Positions 17,781 to 28,893 of a DNA stretch of 64,000 nt are shown one piece after another (the first letter of the stretch is position 1; every line of letters starts with the position of its first letter). Source of the stretch: Acidobacteriota bacterium (GTDB lineage Bacteria > Acidobacteriota > Vicinamibacteria > Vicinamibacterales > UBA2999); the NCBI GenBank assembly GCA_018000455.1, contig JAGNJW010000021.1:1-64000 (forward strand). Reading direction: 5' to 3'. The translations under genes were made by a program, and so were the position numbers. Below the pieces are notes generated by a model, which searched no databases, was not told where the DNA came from, and saw nothing but the letters and a program-made list of their open reading frames with translations.

Positions 17781-19868
17781 ATGGGTTCGAGCAGCGTTCG
17801 TCTCGCTCTCGCCACGGCGTTGGCCGTCAGCGTGGCCGGCGCGGTGGCCGTCGTCGCGCAGCAGTCCGCCCAGGCGCCGGCTCCTCCCGCGCAGCCCCCG
17901 GCGGCCGAGCAGGCGGCTGCCGCCGAGGCCGATCAGCCGGTCTTCCGCGGTGGTGTGAACTTTGTCCGGGTCGACGCCATCGTCACCGACCGCCAAGGCA
18001 ACCCGGTCGCCGACCTGACCCAGGACGATTTCGAGGTGCTCGAAGACGACAAGCCGCAGACCGTCGAGACCTTCCGCCTGGTGAAGATCGATTCGGCGAC
18101 CACGCTGCAGGCGACCGGGCGCCTCACGACCCGGCAGGACGAGGAGAATGCAGCGGCCGATGAAGACGCCCGCATCTTCGTGTTCTTCCTCGACGACTAT
18201 CACGTGCGCCTTGGCAACAGCCTCGCGGCCCGCAAGCACCTCATCGACTTCGTGCAGACGCAACTCGGCCCGAGGGATCTGGTCTCGGTGATGTACCCGC
18301 TGAGCCCGCTCGACAGCGTCGTCCTGACGCGCGACCACGAGCAGCTCGCGCACGCCCTCGAGCGCTTCCAGGGCCGCAAGTTCGACTACACGCCGCGCAA
18401 CGCCCTCGAAGACCGCTACGCCAATCAGCCGACCGAGATCGTCGAGCGGGTGCGCCGCCAGGTGTCGCTCTCGGCTCTGACCGGACTCTCGGTAAAGCTC
18501 GGCGCGCTGCGGGAAGGACGCAAGGCGATCGTGCTCGTGAGCGAAGGGTACGTCGCGATGCTGCCGCCGCAGCTGCGGGGCGCCATCGCCACCATGCCCG
18601 GTGTCGGCAACCCCACTCGTGGCAATCCGCTGGCGGGCGAGAACCTCCAGGAAGACCGCGCCAGGTTCATGGGCGAACTCGACGTGCAGAGCGAGTTGCG
18701 GCGGGTGTTCGAGGAGGCCAATCGCAGCAACACGGCGATCTATGCCGTGGATCCCCGCGGGCTCTCGACCGGCGAATTCGACATCCAGGACAATGTCGGC
18801 GGCCGCACCAGCCAGGACGCCCTGCGCCAGACGCAGAATACGCTGCAGGTGCTGGCCAGCGAGACCGACGGGCGCGCCATCATCAACCGCAACGACCTCG
18901 CCGCCGGCATGAAGCAGATCGTGCGCGACTCGAGCGCCTATTACCTGCTCGGCTACAACTCGACGCAGTCGCGCAGCGACGGGAAGTTCCATCCCATCAA
19001 GGTGCGGGTGCGACGTCCCGGCGTGCAGGTGCGCGCGCGCAAGGGGTACTGGGCGCTCACCGCCGTCGAGACCGCCCGCGCCACCGCCCCTCCCAAGGCC
19101 GGCCCGCCGGCAGAGATCGTGCGATCGCTGGCTGCCATCGCCGAGAGCGCCGATCGGCGCATGATTCGCACCTGGATCGGCACGGCGCCAGCCGACGGCG
19201 GCAAGACGCGCGTCACGGTGGTCTGGGAAGGGGTGCCGCCGGTGCCCGGCAGTGGCGGCGCGCTCGTCGGGCGGGTGTTGCTGACGGCGGCGTCCTCCTC
19301 AGGGGACGAATACTACAAGGGACAAGTGGGCGCGGATGTGCCCGCCGACGCCCCGGCGAGCGCGCGGCGCGGGGTCGTCACGTTCGATGCGCCGCCCGGC
19401 AAGCTGAGCCTGCGCTTGTCGATCGAAGAGAAGCCGGACCAGATCCTCGACACCGACGACCGCACGATCGACGTGCCCGACTTCACGGAACCGACGGCGC
19501 GCCTGACGACGCCGCTGGTCTACGTCGCCCGCACGCCCCGCGAGTTCCAGTCGATCAAGAACGATGCCTCGGCGGCGCCCACCGCCACTCGTGAGTTCCG
19601 ACGCACCGAGCGGCTGTTCCTGCGCCTCGGCGGCGTCGTGCCCGGCGGCCAGAGCTCGGCGCTCGCGTATACGGCGCGGCTGCTGAATCGCCAGGGCGAT
19701 GCGATGGCCGACCTGACGGTGACACCACCGAAGGACGGCGTGGGCGTGGCGACGATGGACTTCCCCCTGGCCAGCCTGCCCATCGGAGAATTCCTGATCG
19801 AGATTGCCGCCACCGGTGCCGGCGGCGCCGATGTGACGGAGCTGGTGGCGTTTCGCATGGTGGGGTAA
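17781..19868 (+). CDS. secreted VWFA-related protein
   Basis: 695 aa exported protein. A signal peptide (residues 1-27, ending AVVAQ) and a Pro/Ala linker precede a VWFA-related domain of the kind frequent in Acidobacteria: FVRVDAIVTDRQGNPVADLTQDDFEVLEDDKPQ, then FVFFLDDYHVRLGNS where the metal-site DxSxS would be. The C-terminal 300 residues look like beta-sandwich domains (FHPIKVRVRRPGVQVRARKGYW is a family hallmark at about 415-436). Function unknown. The signature here, LDDYHV, lacks the serines of a normal MIDAS. It converges with gdhA across a hairpin terminator. Confidence 0.88.
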   Translation: MGSSSVRLALATALAVSVAGAVAVVAQQSAQAPAPPAQPPAAEQAAAAEADQPVFRGGVNFVRVDAIVTDRQGNPVADLTQDDFEVLEDDKPQTVETFRLVKIDSATTLQATGRLTTRQDEENAAADEDARIFVFFLDDYHVRLGNSLAARKHLIDFVQTQLGPRDLVSVMYPLSPLDSVVLTRDHEQLAHALERFQGRKFDYTPRNALEDRYANQPTEIVERVRRQVSLSALTGLSVKLGALREGRKAIVLVSEGYVAMLPPQLRGAIATMPGVGNPTRGNPLAGENLQEDRARFMGELDVQSELRRVFEEANRSNTAIYAVDPRGLSTGEFDIQDNVGGRTSQDALRQTQNTLQVLASETDGRAIINRNDLAAGMKQIVRDSSAYYLLGYNSTQSRSDGKFHPIKVRVRRPGVQVRARKGYWALTAVETARATAPPKAGPPAEIVRSLAAIAESADRRMIRTWIGTAPADGGKTRVTVVWEGVPPVPGSGGALVGRVLLTAASSSGDEYYKGQVGADVPADAPASARRGVVTFDAPPGKLSLRLSIEEKPDQILDTDDRTIDVPDFTEPTARLTTPLVYVARTPREFQSIKNDASAAPTATREFRRTERLFLRLGGVVPGGQSSALAYTARLLNRQGDAMADLTVTPPKDGVGVATMDFPLASLPIGEFLIEIAATGAGGADVTELVAFRMVG

Positions 19869-19902
19869 GCAGGGAACAGGGAGCAGGGAACAGGGAACAG
19901 TA
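19869..19902 (+). repeat. 7-bp tandem repeat tract (GGGAACA type)
   Basis: Four consecutive units of GGGAACA/GGGAGCA start right after the stop of the VWFA-related gene. It mirrors a tract of the opposite orientation at 19998-20022. Confidence 0.8.
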
Positions 19903-19914
19903 GAGGTACAAGCG

Positions 19915-19942
19915 AACGGCCCGGCGCGTGCGCCGGGCCGTT
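19915..19942. terminator. bidirectional hairpin terminator
   Basis: A perfect 12-bp stem (AACGGCCCGGCG with loop CGTG), followed on the plus strand by TTGTTGTCT. It lies between two convergent genes. A smaller ACGGT/ACCGT hairpin follows at about 19951-19965. Confidence 0.75.
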
Positions 19943-19997
19943 GTTGTCTCACGGTGAGGAACCGTCAGCCAGGTTCGGTCGAGAGTTCAGAGTCGTG

Positions 19998-20022
19998 CCC
20001 TGTTCCCCGTTCCCCGTTCCCC
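19998..20022 (-). repeat. 7-bp tandem repeat tract (GGGGAAC type)
   Basis: About three and a half units of the heptamer in minus orientation, ending one base before the gdhA stop codon. Together with 19869-19902 it forms an inverted pair around the terminator. Confidence 0.8.
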
Positions 20023-20023
20023 G

Positions 20024-21274
20024 CTAGGCGTACATCCCGCGCATCCGCGTCACGATGGCCACCCGGTTGATGGCCACGATGTAGGCTGCCGTCCGCATGT
20101 CGACATCGTGCTTCTTCGCCGTGGCGAGCACGGCGTCGAAGGCCTCGACCATCTTGATTTCGAGGCGGTCGTTGACTTCCTTCTCGGGCCAGTAGTAACC
20201 GTGGCGATTTTGTACCCATTCGAAGTACGAAGTGGTGACGCCGCCGGCGTTGGCGAGAATGTCCGGCACGACGAACACACCGCGTTGGTGCAGCGCATGG
20301 TGTGCGTCGGGGGTCGTCGGGCCGTTGGCGCCCTCGACGACCATCTTCGCCTTGATGGTGCCCTGGTTGGCGGCCGTGATCTGGTTCTCGAGTGCGCACG
20401 GGGCGAGAATGTCGACGTCGAGCGCGAACAGCTGGTCGTTCGAGATCGGCTCGGAGCCGGGGAAGCCGGCCACGAACTTGTTCTCGGCCACCCAGGCAAG
20501 CAGCGCCGGTATGTCGAGGCCCTTGGGGTTGTGGACGCCGCCCTTCCAATCGGTGGCCGCGATGATCCGCGCGCCATGCGCATGCATCAGCTCGGCGCCG
20601 ATGGAGCCGACGTTGCCGAAGCCCTGCACCGCCACGGTCGCCCCCTTGAGCTCGAAGCCGAGGTGCCTGGCCGCCTCGCGGGCGATGATCATCACCCCCC
20701 GGCCGGTCGCCTCACGACGGCCGAGCGAACCGCCCATCTCGACAGGCTTGCCCGTGACGACGGCAGTGGCGGTGTGGCCCACGTGCATCGAGTAGGTGTC
20801 CATGAACCACGCCATGACCTGCGCGTCGGTGTTGACGTCGGGTGCCGGCACGTCCTTCTCGGGGCCGATGGCGTCGATGATCTCGGCGGTGTAGCGGCGC
20901 GTCAGGGCCTCGAGCTCGCGCTTCGACATCGTGGAGGGGTCGCAGATGATCCCGCCCTTGCCGCCGCCGAAGGGGACCTGCGCCACGGCGCACTTCCACG
21001 TCATCCATGCCGCCAGCGCCGTCACTTCATCGAGGGTCACGCCGGGGTGATAGCGGATGCCGCCCTTGGCCGGCCCGAGCGTGATGTTGTATTGCACCCG
21101 GTAGCCGGTGAACACCTCGATCTGTCCGCTGTCTCGCTGAATGGGACAGGAAACGGTGATCTGGCGCTTCGGATGCGTCAGGATCTGCCAGATCCCCGGG
21201 TCGAGGTTGAGAATGCGCGCCGCCCCTTCGAATTCCTGAAGCATCGCGCCGAAGATGTTGCCATGTGTGGCCAT
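20024..21274 (-). CDS. gdhA: glutamate dehydrogenase (Glu/Leu/Phe/Val dehydrogenase family)
   Basis: 416 aa hexameric-type glutamate dehydrogenase that interconverts glutamate and 2-oxoglutarate plus ammonia. The active-site lysines are in [13 protein letters not shown] and [10 protein letters not shown], the dinucleotide fold begins with [11 protein letters not shown], and NTDAQVMAW...[10 protein letters not shown] matches the family. The cofactor preference cannot be set with confidence. AGGAC lies about 8 bases before ATG 21274. A TTGACA/TAGGTT promoter lies upstream. Confidence 0.94.
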   Translation of the reverse strand: MATHGNIFGAMLQEFEGAARILNLDPGIWQILTHPKRQITVSCPIQRDSGQIEVFTGYRVQYNITLGPAKGGIRYHPGVTLDEVTALAAWMTWKCAVAQVPFGGGKGGIICDPSTMSKRELEALTRRYTAEIIDAIGPEKDVPAPDVNTDAQVMAWFMDTYSMHVGHTATAVVTGKPVEMGGSLGRREATGRGVMIIAREAARHLGFELKGATVAVQGFGNVGSIGAELMHAHGARIIAATDWKGGVHNPKGLDIPALLAWVAENKFVAGFPGSEPISNDQLFALDVDILAPCALENQITAANQGTIKAKMVVEGANGPTTPDAHHALHQRGVFVVPDILANAGGVTTSYFEWVQNRHGYYWPEKEVNDRLEIKMVEAFDAVLATAKKHDVDMRTAAYIVAINRVAIVTRMRGMYA

Positions 21275-21340
21275 GGGTGGGTCCTCAATGTGCCCGTCAG
21301 CCCAACGGGGCCGAACACGGGCGGGTCGAACAAACGATCA

Positions 21341-21370
21341 AACCTAGCCCGGCTGTGAGGTTGATGTCAA
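21341..21370 (-). promoter_or_regulatory. sigma70-type promoter of gdhA
   Basis: On the minus strand TTGACA (21370-21365), an 18-bp spacer and TAGGTT (21346-21341). The leader would be about 60 nt. Confidence 0.55.
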
Positions 21371-21497
21371 TTGCGCGTTCACGCCATGCGTCCTGCGTAT
21401 TCACGGGACCGTTGCCGTTCGCCTCGACGCCCGGCGGACACATCGGTGCGGCCGGGCCGGCGACGTCCGCAGACGGCGCCGGTCGAAGCGCATCCTC

Positions 21498-21503
21498 TAT
21501 ACT
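21498..21503 (+). promoter_or_regulatory. -10 box of the mutase gene
   Basis: TATACT ends 7 bases before ATG 21511, so the start point falls on or next to the start codon. No -35 or Shine-Dalgarno is seen. Confidence 0.5.
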
Positions 21504-21510
21504 GAATTCG

Positions 21511-23184
<1,674 letters not shown>

Positions 23185-23198
23185 TGCCTGGGGTTTGA

Positions 23199-23218
23199 GG
23201 GCTAGGGCTAGCGGCTAG
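23199..23218 (+). repeat. GGGCTAG-type short repeat
   Basis: GGGCTAG, GGCTAG and CGGCTAG in tandem between the two mutase genes. A related tract (GGGGTTAGGGGTTAGCG on the minus strand) lies at 53774-53796. Confidence 0.45.
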
Positions 23219-23232
23219 AGGACCGCCACTGC

Positions 23233-23640
23233 ATGGACCGGAAGATTCGAGTAGTCATCGCCAAACCCGGGCTCGACGGGCACGATCGGGGTGCCAAGGT
23301 GATCGCCCGCGCGCTGCGCGACGCCGGGATGGAAGTCATCTATACCGGCCTCCGCCAGACGCCCGAGATGATCGTCGGGGCGGCTTTGCAAGAAGACGCG
23401 GACGTGATCGGACTATCGATTCTGTCAGGGGCCCACATGCACATCTGCCCGCGCGTCATGGAACTGCTGAAGGCGCAGGGCCTCGATGACGTGCTGGTCG
23501 TGGTGGGCGGCATCATTCCCGATCAGGATCTCCCGAAAATGCACGCGATGGGCATCACAGGAGTGTTCCTCCCCGGCACGCCGATGCAGGCGATCGTGGA
23601 TTTCATCGCCGCCCACGCACGCGTGCGCACCGACGCCTGA
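23233..23640 (+). CDS. cobalamin-binding subunit of the acyl-CoA mutase
   Basis: 135 aa stand-alone B12 domain. The lower axial ligand motif DxHxxG is DGHDRG (residues 15-20), with the SxL and GG segments ([20 protein letters not shown]) that complete the cobalamin pocket. It pairs with the 21511-23184 subunit to make the mutase; both lie on one strand with a 48-bp gap. No Shine-Dalgarno is obvious. Its sequence is of the general McmA2/IcmB type. Confidence 0.93.
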   Translation: MDRKIRVVIAKPGLDGHDRGAKVIARALRDAGMEVIYTGLRQTPEMIVGAALQEDADVIGLSILSGAHMHICPRVMELLKAQGLDDVLVVVGGIIPDQDLPKMHAMGITGVFLPGTPMQAIVDFIAAHARVRTDA

Positions 23641-23683
23641 CGGCCCGCAGCTTGCAGTCCATCGGGATCGGAGACTGATCCTC

Positions 23684-24526
23684 ATGATGGCTGCCCCTGC
23701 TCGAGTCCTGCTCATCTCGGAAAGCCGCATCACGCGCCGTGTGGTCGAGATGACCTTCGCCGACCAGCAGGTCGATCTGACCACGGCCGGCACCGGTCAG
23801 GAAGGCCTGGCGGCCTGGGACGACACGCCGGCGGACGTCGTGCTCGCCGACCTCACGATGGATGCGGCGCCAGGCGGCTTCGCGCTCGCGCGCCACATCC
23901 ACCAGCACGCGAGCGGCCGGCCGGTGGCGGTGCTGCTCCTGGCCGGCCAGCACGACGTGGTGGACGAGGCCGAGGTCGCGGCCGCCGGCGTGAAGGCGGT
24001 GCTGCGCAAGCCCCTCGACTCTTTGCAGCTCATCGAGGCCGTGTGCGAGGCGACGCGCGCCGGGCGCGCGGCCCAGGCGCCGTGGGCGTCGCCGGTCGCG
24101 TCGCCACCGGCCGACGAGCCGGGCACGCCGCCGTCCTCTGAGGAGGCGTCGATCACGTCGCCATCTGCCGTGGAGGCGCCGGTGCTGGACGCTGCCGCCG
24201 ACGCTCGCCCTGGCGACGGGCTGCGTGATGAGGATGTGGAGAAAGTGGCGGCCCGGGTAGCCGCCATCTGGAGCGGCGACACGGAGCGCGAGCGCCGCGT
24301 CACCGCTCTGCTCGCCGAGCGGACCCAACAGGCGGCGGCGGCTTCGGCGGCGGCGGCCGCCGAACGGGTCGCGCCGGCGGCCACGAGCGAAGCGGCCGAG
24401 CGGCTCGTGCGCGAGCTGGCGCCGGCGCTGGTGGCAGAAGTGGCGCGCCTGGTCGTCGCCGACGTCTCTGAGCGCCTCGTGCGTGAGGAGATCGCGCGGA
24501 TGCGGTCGGCGCCGGCGGCTCGCTAG
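23684..24526 (+). CDS. receiver-domain protein with a helical C-terminal tail
   Basis: 280 aa. Residues 5-120 are a response-regulator receiver: phosphoacceptor Asp56 in VVLADLTMD and Lys109 in LRKPLDS are kept, but the acidic pair near the N-terminus is LISESR, with Glu/Ser instead of two Asp. A Pro/Ala/Ser linker follows, then helices rich in Ala, Arg and Val (LVRELAPALVAEVARLVVADV) that resemble C-termini seen on single-receiver proteins of Acidobacteria and Myxobacteria. No DNA-binding domain. ATG at 23684 or 23687. Confidence 0.75.
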   Translation: MMAAPARVLLISESRITRRVVEMTFADQQVDLTTAGTGQEGLAAWDDTPADVVLADLTMDAAPGGFALARHIHQHASGRPVAVLLLAGQHDVVDEAEVAAAGVKAVLRKPLDSLQLIEAVCEATRAGRAAQAPWASPVASPPADEPGTPPSSEEASITSPSAVEAPVLDAAADARPGDGLRDEDVEKVAARVAAIWSGDTERERRVTALLAERTQQAAAASAAAAAERVAPAATSEAAERLVRELAPALVAEVARLVVADVSERLVREEIARMRSAPAAR

Positions 24527-24562
24527 GCCGCCCTGGCGGCGGCGGGCCGGCTGCTGGCGCGG

Positions 24563-24591
24563 TTGCGCGCGTTCGGGCGACTCGGTACGAT
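24563..24591 (+). promoter_or_regulatory. promoter of the valS operon
   Basis: TTGCGC (24563-24568), 17-bp spacer, TACGAT (24586-24591). It is the only visible promoter for the run of genes from valS to the RNA methyltransferase. Confidence 0.45.
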
Positions 24592-24629
24592 GAGGGACTG
24601 TCCCCGGCCCCGTGCCGCGCTCTGGTCCC

Positions 24630-27224
24630 ATGCCCACACCTCCACCGTCCGCCGTTCCCGATTCGCCCGCGCTCGAAGGCCTCGAAGCCAAATTCACCGA
24701 GCGCTGGGAGCGCCATTGCACCTACCGGTTCGACCGCGCCCGGTCGCGGCCGGAGGTCTTCGCCATCGACACACCGCCGCCGACGGTGAGCGGCTCACTG
24801 CACGTCGGCCACGTGTTCTCCTACACCCATACCGACATCATCGCGCGCTTCAAGCGCATGAGTGGCATGGCGGTCTTCTACCCGATGGGCTGGGACGACA
24901 ACGGCCTGCCCACCGAGCGGCGCGTGCAGAACTTCTACGGCGTGCGCTGCGATCCGACGCTGCCCTACGACCCGGCCTTCCAGCCGCCGCCGCAGCCCGA
25001 GAAGCAGCCGATCTCGATCTCGCGGCCGAATTTCATCGAGCTGTGCACGCGGCTGACCAGGGAGGACGAGCGGGCGTTCGAGAACCTGTGGCGCCAACTC
25101 GGGTTGTCGATCGATTGGTCGATGACCTACGCGACCATCGCCAAGCCGGCGCAGCGCGTGTCGCAGCTCGCCTTTCTGCGCCTGCTCGGGCGCGACCAGG
25201 CCTATCAGGTCGAGGCGCCGACGCTGTGGGATGTCGACTTCAAGACCGCCGTCGCGCAGGCCGAACTCGAGGACCGCGAGATGCCCGGTGCCTACCACCG
25301 CCTGCGCTTCGCGCGCGAGGGCGGCGCGTCGGCGGCGACCGGCGCCGGCGGGTGGATCGAGATCGATACCACGCGACCCGAGCTGTTGCCGGCCTGTGTG
25401 GCGCTGGTCGCCCATCCCGATGACGCCCGCTATCAGCCGCTCTTTGGCAGCCACGCCATCACGCCGCTCTTCGGCGTGCGCGTTCCGGTGGTGGCACACC
25501 CGCTGGCCGATCCCGAGAAGGGCAGCGGCATCGCCATGATCTGCACCTTCGGCGACACCACCGACGTGACCTGGTGGCGCGAGCTGAAGCTGCCGGTGCG
25601 GGCCGTGATTCGGCCGAATGGGACGCTTGGTCCGGTGACGTGGGGCAGTGCCGGGTGGGACTCGACGGCGGTGGTGGAAGCCCAGGCGTCCTACGACCAG
25701 CTGAGCGGCCTGTCGGCGAAGAAGGCGCAGGCGAAGATCGTCGAGCTGCTCACCGCCTCCGGCGATCTCTTGGGCCCGCCGCGACCCATCACCCATCACG
25801 TGAAGTTCTTCGAGAAGGGCGACCGGCCACTCGAGATTGTGACCAGCCGGCAATGGTTCTTCAAGACCATCGACCACAAGGAGGGGCTGCTGGCCCGCGG
25901 CCGGGAGCTGCACTGGTACCCCGAGTACATGCGCGCCAGGTTCGAGAACTGGGTGCACGGTCTGAACGGCGACTGGTGCGTCAGCCGGCAGCGTTTCTTC
26001 GGCGTGCCGTTCCCGATCTGGTACCCGCTTGGCGACGACGGCTCGATCGACTACAGCCGCCGTCTCGTGCCCGACCCGTCGCGTCTGCCGATCGATCCCT
26101 CCACCGACGTGCCGGACGGCTACACTGAGGCGCAGCGCGGACGGCCGGGCGGCTTCCTCGGCGATCCGGACGTGATGGACACCTGGGCCACCTCGTCCGT
26201 GTCACCGCAGCTGGTCACGGGCTGGGAGCGCGATCCGGATCTGTTTGGGCGAACCTTCCCGATGGACCTGCGGCCGCAGGCGCACGACATCATCCGTACC
26301 TGGCTCTTCTCGTCGGTGCTGCGCGCACACCTCGAGCACGACTCGCTGCCCTGGACCAACGCCGCGATTTCCGGCTGGGTGCTCGACCCCGACCGCAAGA
26401 AAATGTCGAAGTCCAAGGGCAACGTGGTGACGCCGCTCGCCATGCTGCAGGAGTACGGCAGCGACGGCGTGCGCTACTGGGCCGCCCGCGGTGGCCCCGG
26501 TGTCGATACGGCGTTCGACGTTGGCCAGATGAAGATTGGCCGGCGTCTGGCGATGAAGCTCCTGAATGCTTCGAAGTTCGTGCTCGGGCGTGACGCCGAA
26601 GTAGGAGTCGTGACGGCCCCACTCGATCGCGCGATGCTGGCCGGTGTCGCCGACCTCATCGCTGACGCCACGGTGGCGCTCGACCGCTACGAGTACACGC
26701 GCGCGCTCGACCGGGTCGAGTCGTTCTTCTGGTCGTTCTGTGACGACTACCTGGAGCTCGTGAAAGCGCGCCGCTACGGCGACCACGGGCCCGAGGGCGC
26801 GCAGTCGGCCAACGCGGCCATGCGCGCGACCCTCTCGGTGCTCACGCGGCTGCTGGCGCCGTACCTGCCGTTTGTGACCGACGAGGTGTGGTCGTGGTGG
26901 CAGCCAGGCTCGGTGCACACGGGCGCCTGGCCCACGACTGAGGAGATCCTGGCGCTGGCGGCCGAGCCTGGTGATGCGGCCACGCTGGCCGTCGCCGTCG
27001 AGGTGACGGCCGCGCTGAGGCGCGCCAAGTCTGAAGCCAAAGTGGGGATGAAGACGCCGATCGCCCGCGCCGTCGTGCGCGACACGGCCGAACGGCTGAC
27101 CGCGCTCGACACCGTGCGTCGCGATGTCTGTGCCGCTGGCAACGTCGGCGAGCTCGTGTTCGAACCAGCGGCGGCGTTCTCCACCGAGGTCACGTTCGCA
27201 GCCCCGGCGGGAGGCGCCGCCTGA
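24630..27224 (+). CDS. valS: valine--tRNA ligase
   Basis: 864 aa class Ia synthetase that charges tRNA-Val and edits misacylated Thr-tRNA. Motifs: HIGH variant in PTVSGSLHVGHVFSYTHTD, KMSKS intact in RKKMSKSKGNVVTPLAML, CP1 editing domain between. The sequence (TYRFDRARSRPEVFAIDTPP, DDNGLPTERRVQNFYGVRCDP) is the shorter type best known from Actinobacteria, without the C-terminal coiled coil of most bacterial ValRS. ATG 24630 is preferred; GTG 24612 would add six residues. It overlaps nadC by one base. Confidence 0.96.
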   Translation: MPTPPPSAVPDSPALEGLEAKFTERWERHCTYRFDRARSRPEVFAIDTPPPTVSGSLHVGHVFSYTHTDIIARFKRMSGMAVFYPMGWDDNGLPTERRVQNFYGVRCDPTLPYDPAFQPPPQPEKQPISISRPNFIELCTRLTREDERAFENLWRQLGLSIDWSMTYATIAKPAQRVSQLAFLRLLGRDQAYQVEAPTLWDVDFKTAVAQAELEDREMPGAYHRLRFAREGGASAATGAGGWIEIDTTRPELLPACVALVAHPDDARYQPLFGSHAITPLFGVRVPVVAHPLADPEKGSGIAMICTFGDTTDVTWWRELKLPVRAVIRPNGTLGPVTWGSAGWDSTAVVEAQASYDQLSGLSAKKAQAKIVELLTASGDLLGPPRPITHHVKFFEKGDRPLEIVTSRQWFFKTIDHKEGLLARGRELHWYPEYMRARFENWVHGLNGDWCVSRQRFFGVPFPIWYPLGDDGSIDYSRRLVPDPSRLPIDPSTDVPDGYTEAQRGRPGGFLGDPDVMDTWATSSVSPQLVTGWERDPDLFGRTFPMDLRPQAHDIIRTWLFSSVLRAHLEHDSLPWTNAAISGWVLDPDRKKMSKSKGNVVTPLAMLQEYGSDGVRYWAARGGPGVDTAFDVGQMKIGRRLAMKLLNASKFVLGRDAEVGVVTAPLDRAMLAGVADLIADATVALDRYEYTRALDRVESFFWSFCDDYLELVKARRYGDHGPEGAQSANAAMRATLSVLTRLLAPYLPFVTDEVWSWWQPGSVHTGAWPTTEEILALAAEPGDAATLAVAVEVTAALRRAKSEAKVGMKTPIARAVVRDTAERLTALDTVRRDVCAAGNVGELVFEPAAAFSTEVTFAAPAGGAA

Positions 27225-28075
27225 TGGCGCTGCAGCCGCCGCCGGTCGAGGCGTATCGTGACCTCGTCGCAAGGGCCCTGGCCGAGGACGTCGGGCGTGG
27301 CGATGTGACGAGCCAGGTAGTGGTCGACCATGGTCTGCGCGCGCGTGGCGTGATCGAAGCCAAGGCGTCGCTCGTCGTGGCCGGCCTCGACGTGGCCTTC
27401 GAGGTGTTCCGCCAGTGCGACGCCGAGGCCGTCTTCGAGGTGCGGTGGGGTGACGGCGCGCGCTGCGATCGTGGCGATGTCGTCGCGGTCGTGACAGGAG
27501 ACGCGCGGGCGCTCCTCACGGCGGAGCGGACTGCGCTCAACATCCTGCAGCGTCTGTCGGGTGTCGCGACGCTCACGGCGTCACACGTCGAGGCGGCGGC
27601 CGGACGCATCAAGGTGCTCGACACGCGCAAGACGACGCCGCTGTGGCGCCTGCTCGAGAAGTACGCCGTGCGCTGCGGCGGGGGCACCAACCATCGCTTC
27701 GGGCTCGACGACGCCGTCCTCATCAAGGACAACCACAAGCGGCTGGCTGGTGGCATCACGGTCGCCGTGTCGCGGGCACTGGAGGCGGGCACCGGCCTGC
27801 GCGTGGAGGTCGAAGTTGAAACGATCGCAGAGCTCGACGAAGCGATCGCAGCTGGCGCCCGGGCCGTGTTGCTCGACAACTTCACCACCTACGATCTCAG
27901 GCGCGCCGTGGAACGGGTGGCGGGCCGCGCCGAGGTCGAGGTGTCGGGCGGAGTGACCCGCGATCGACTACCGGAGATCGCCTCGACCGGTGCCGACTTC
28001 GTCTCGATTGGGGCGCTGACGCACTCCGCGCCGGCGGTGGACTTGAGCTTCGAGCTCGAGCCGGCGCCCCGCTAA
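27224..28075 (+). CDS. nadC: nicotinate-nucleotide pyrophosphorylase (quinolinate phosphoribosyltransferase)
   Basis: 283 aa enzyme that converts quinolinate plus PRPP to nicotinate mononucleotide in NAD synthesis. The active-site arginines and lysines lie in LDTRKTTPLWRLLEKYAVRCGGGTNHR (split) and VLIKDNH, and the C-terminal barrel signature EVSGGVTRDRLPEIASTGADFVSIGALT is complete. ATG 27224 overlaps the valS stop; birA follows after 5 bp, so the genes are one operon. nadA and nadB are not in the window. Confidence 0.96.
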   Translation: MALQPPPVEAYRDLVARALAEDVGRGDVTSQVVVDHGLRARGVIEAKASLVVAGLDVAFEVFRQCDAEAVFEVRWGDGARCDRGDVVAVVTGDARALLTAERTALNILQRLSGVATLTASHVEAAAGRIKVLDTRKTTPLWRLLEKYAVRCGGGTNHRFGLDDAVLIKDNHKRLAGGITVAVSRALEAGTGLRVEVEVETIAELDEAIAAGARAVLLDNFTTYDLRRAVERVAGRAEVEVSGGVTRDRLPEIASTGADFVSIGALTHSAPAVDLSFELEPAPR

Positions 28076-28080
28076 TCGCC

Positions 28081-28893
28081 GTGGTCGACTTCGCCCCCCT
28101 CCCGGCCGCCTACGCCGACGCCGTGGCGGGGGCCCGTCCGCGCTTCGGCGGCCACATCGCCGATGTCCTCTACGTCGAGTCGTTGTCGTCCACGATGGAC
28201 GTGGCGGCGACGCTGGCCGACGTTGGCAGCAGTCACGGGCTCGTCCTACTGACCGGGCACCAGTCGGCCGGCCGCGGCCGACGCGGGCGCACGTGGTCGT
28301 CGCCTCCGGGCGCCGGCCTCTACTTCTCGACCGTCGTTCGTCCTCCCGTGGCGCCATACGTCGAGGGTGAACCATCGCTGATGGGCCTGCTGACCATCGC
28401 CGCCGGTCTCGCCGTTGCCGAAGGTGTCGGTCATGCGACGGGTCTCGAAGCTTCGCTCAAGTGGCCGAACGATCTCTTTTACGGCTACAAGCTGGCGGGC
28501 GTGCTCGCCGAGGCGCACAAGATCGGGGCGCCGGGGCAGCATGTGGTGGTCGGTGTCGGCATCAACATCCGAGACGTGCCATACGTGGGCGCCAAGGACC
28601 GGGCGACGTCGATCGAGCGGGAGCTGGGGCAGGCGCCAGACGTCGGAGCGGTGCTGGCCGAGGTGCTGAGCGCGTGGGCGGGCCGCTACCAGGATCTCCT
28701 CGACGGACGCTACGCGCGGGTCGTCGATCGGTGGCGGATCCGCGCCACCGGGCTGGCCGGGCGCCCGGTGGCGTGGACCGACGCCAGCGGGGAGCACGAG
28801 GGCACGACCACCGGCGTCGATGCCACCGGGGCGCTCCTGGTCGATACGGGCGTCGAGGTCGTCCGCATCACGGGTGCGGTGCAGTGGCAATGA
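28081..28893 (+). CDS. birA: biotin--[acetyl-CoA carboxylase] ligase
   Basis: 270 aa biotin protein ligase that adenylates biotin and attaches it to carrier proteins. The motifs GRGRRGRTWSSPPGAGLYFS and KWPND are intact and the C-terminal beta domain is present. The N-terminal winged helix of the E. coli enzyme is missing, so this is the class I ligase without repressor function. The GTG start at 28081 follows nadC by 5 bp; its stop overlaps the next gene (ATGA). Confidence 0.93.
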   Translation: MVDFAPLPAAYADAVAGARPRFGGHIADVLYVESLSSTMDVAATLADVGSSHGLVLLTGHQSAGRGRRGRTWSSPPGAGLYFSTVVRPPVAPYVEGEPSLMGLLTIAAGLAVAEGVGHATGLEASLKWPNDLFYGYKLAGVLAEAHKIGAPGQHVVVGVGINIRDVPYVGAKDRATSIERELGQAPDVGAVLAEVLSAWAGRYQDLLDGRYARVVDRWRIRATGLAGRPVAWTDASGEHEGTTTGVDATGALLVDTGVEVVRITGAVQWQ

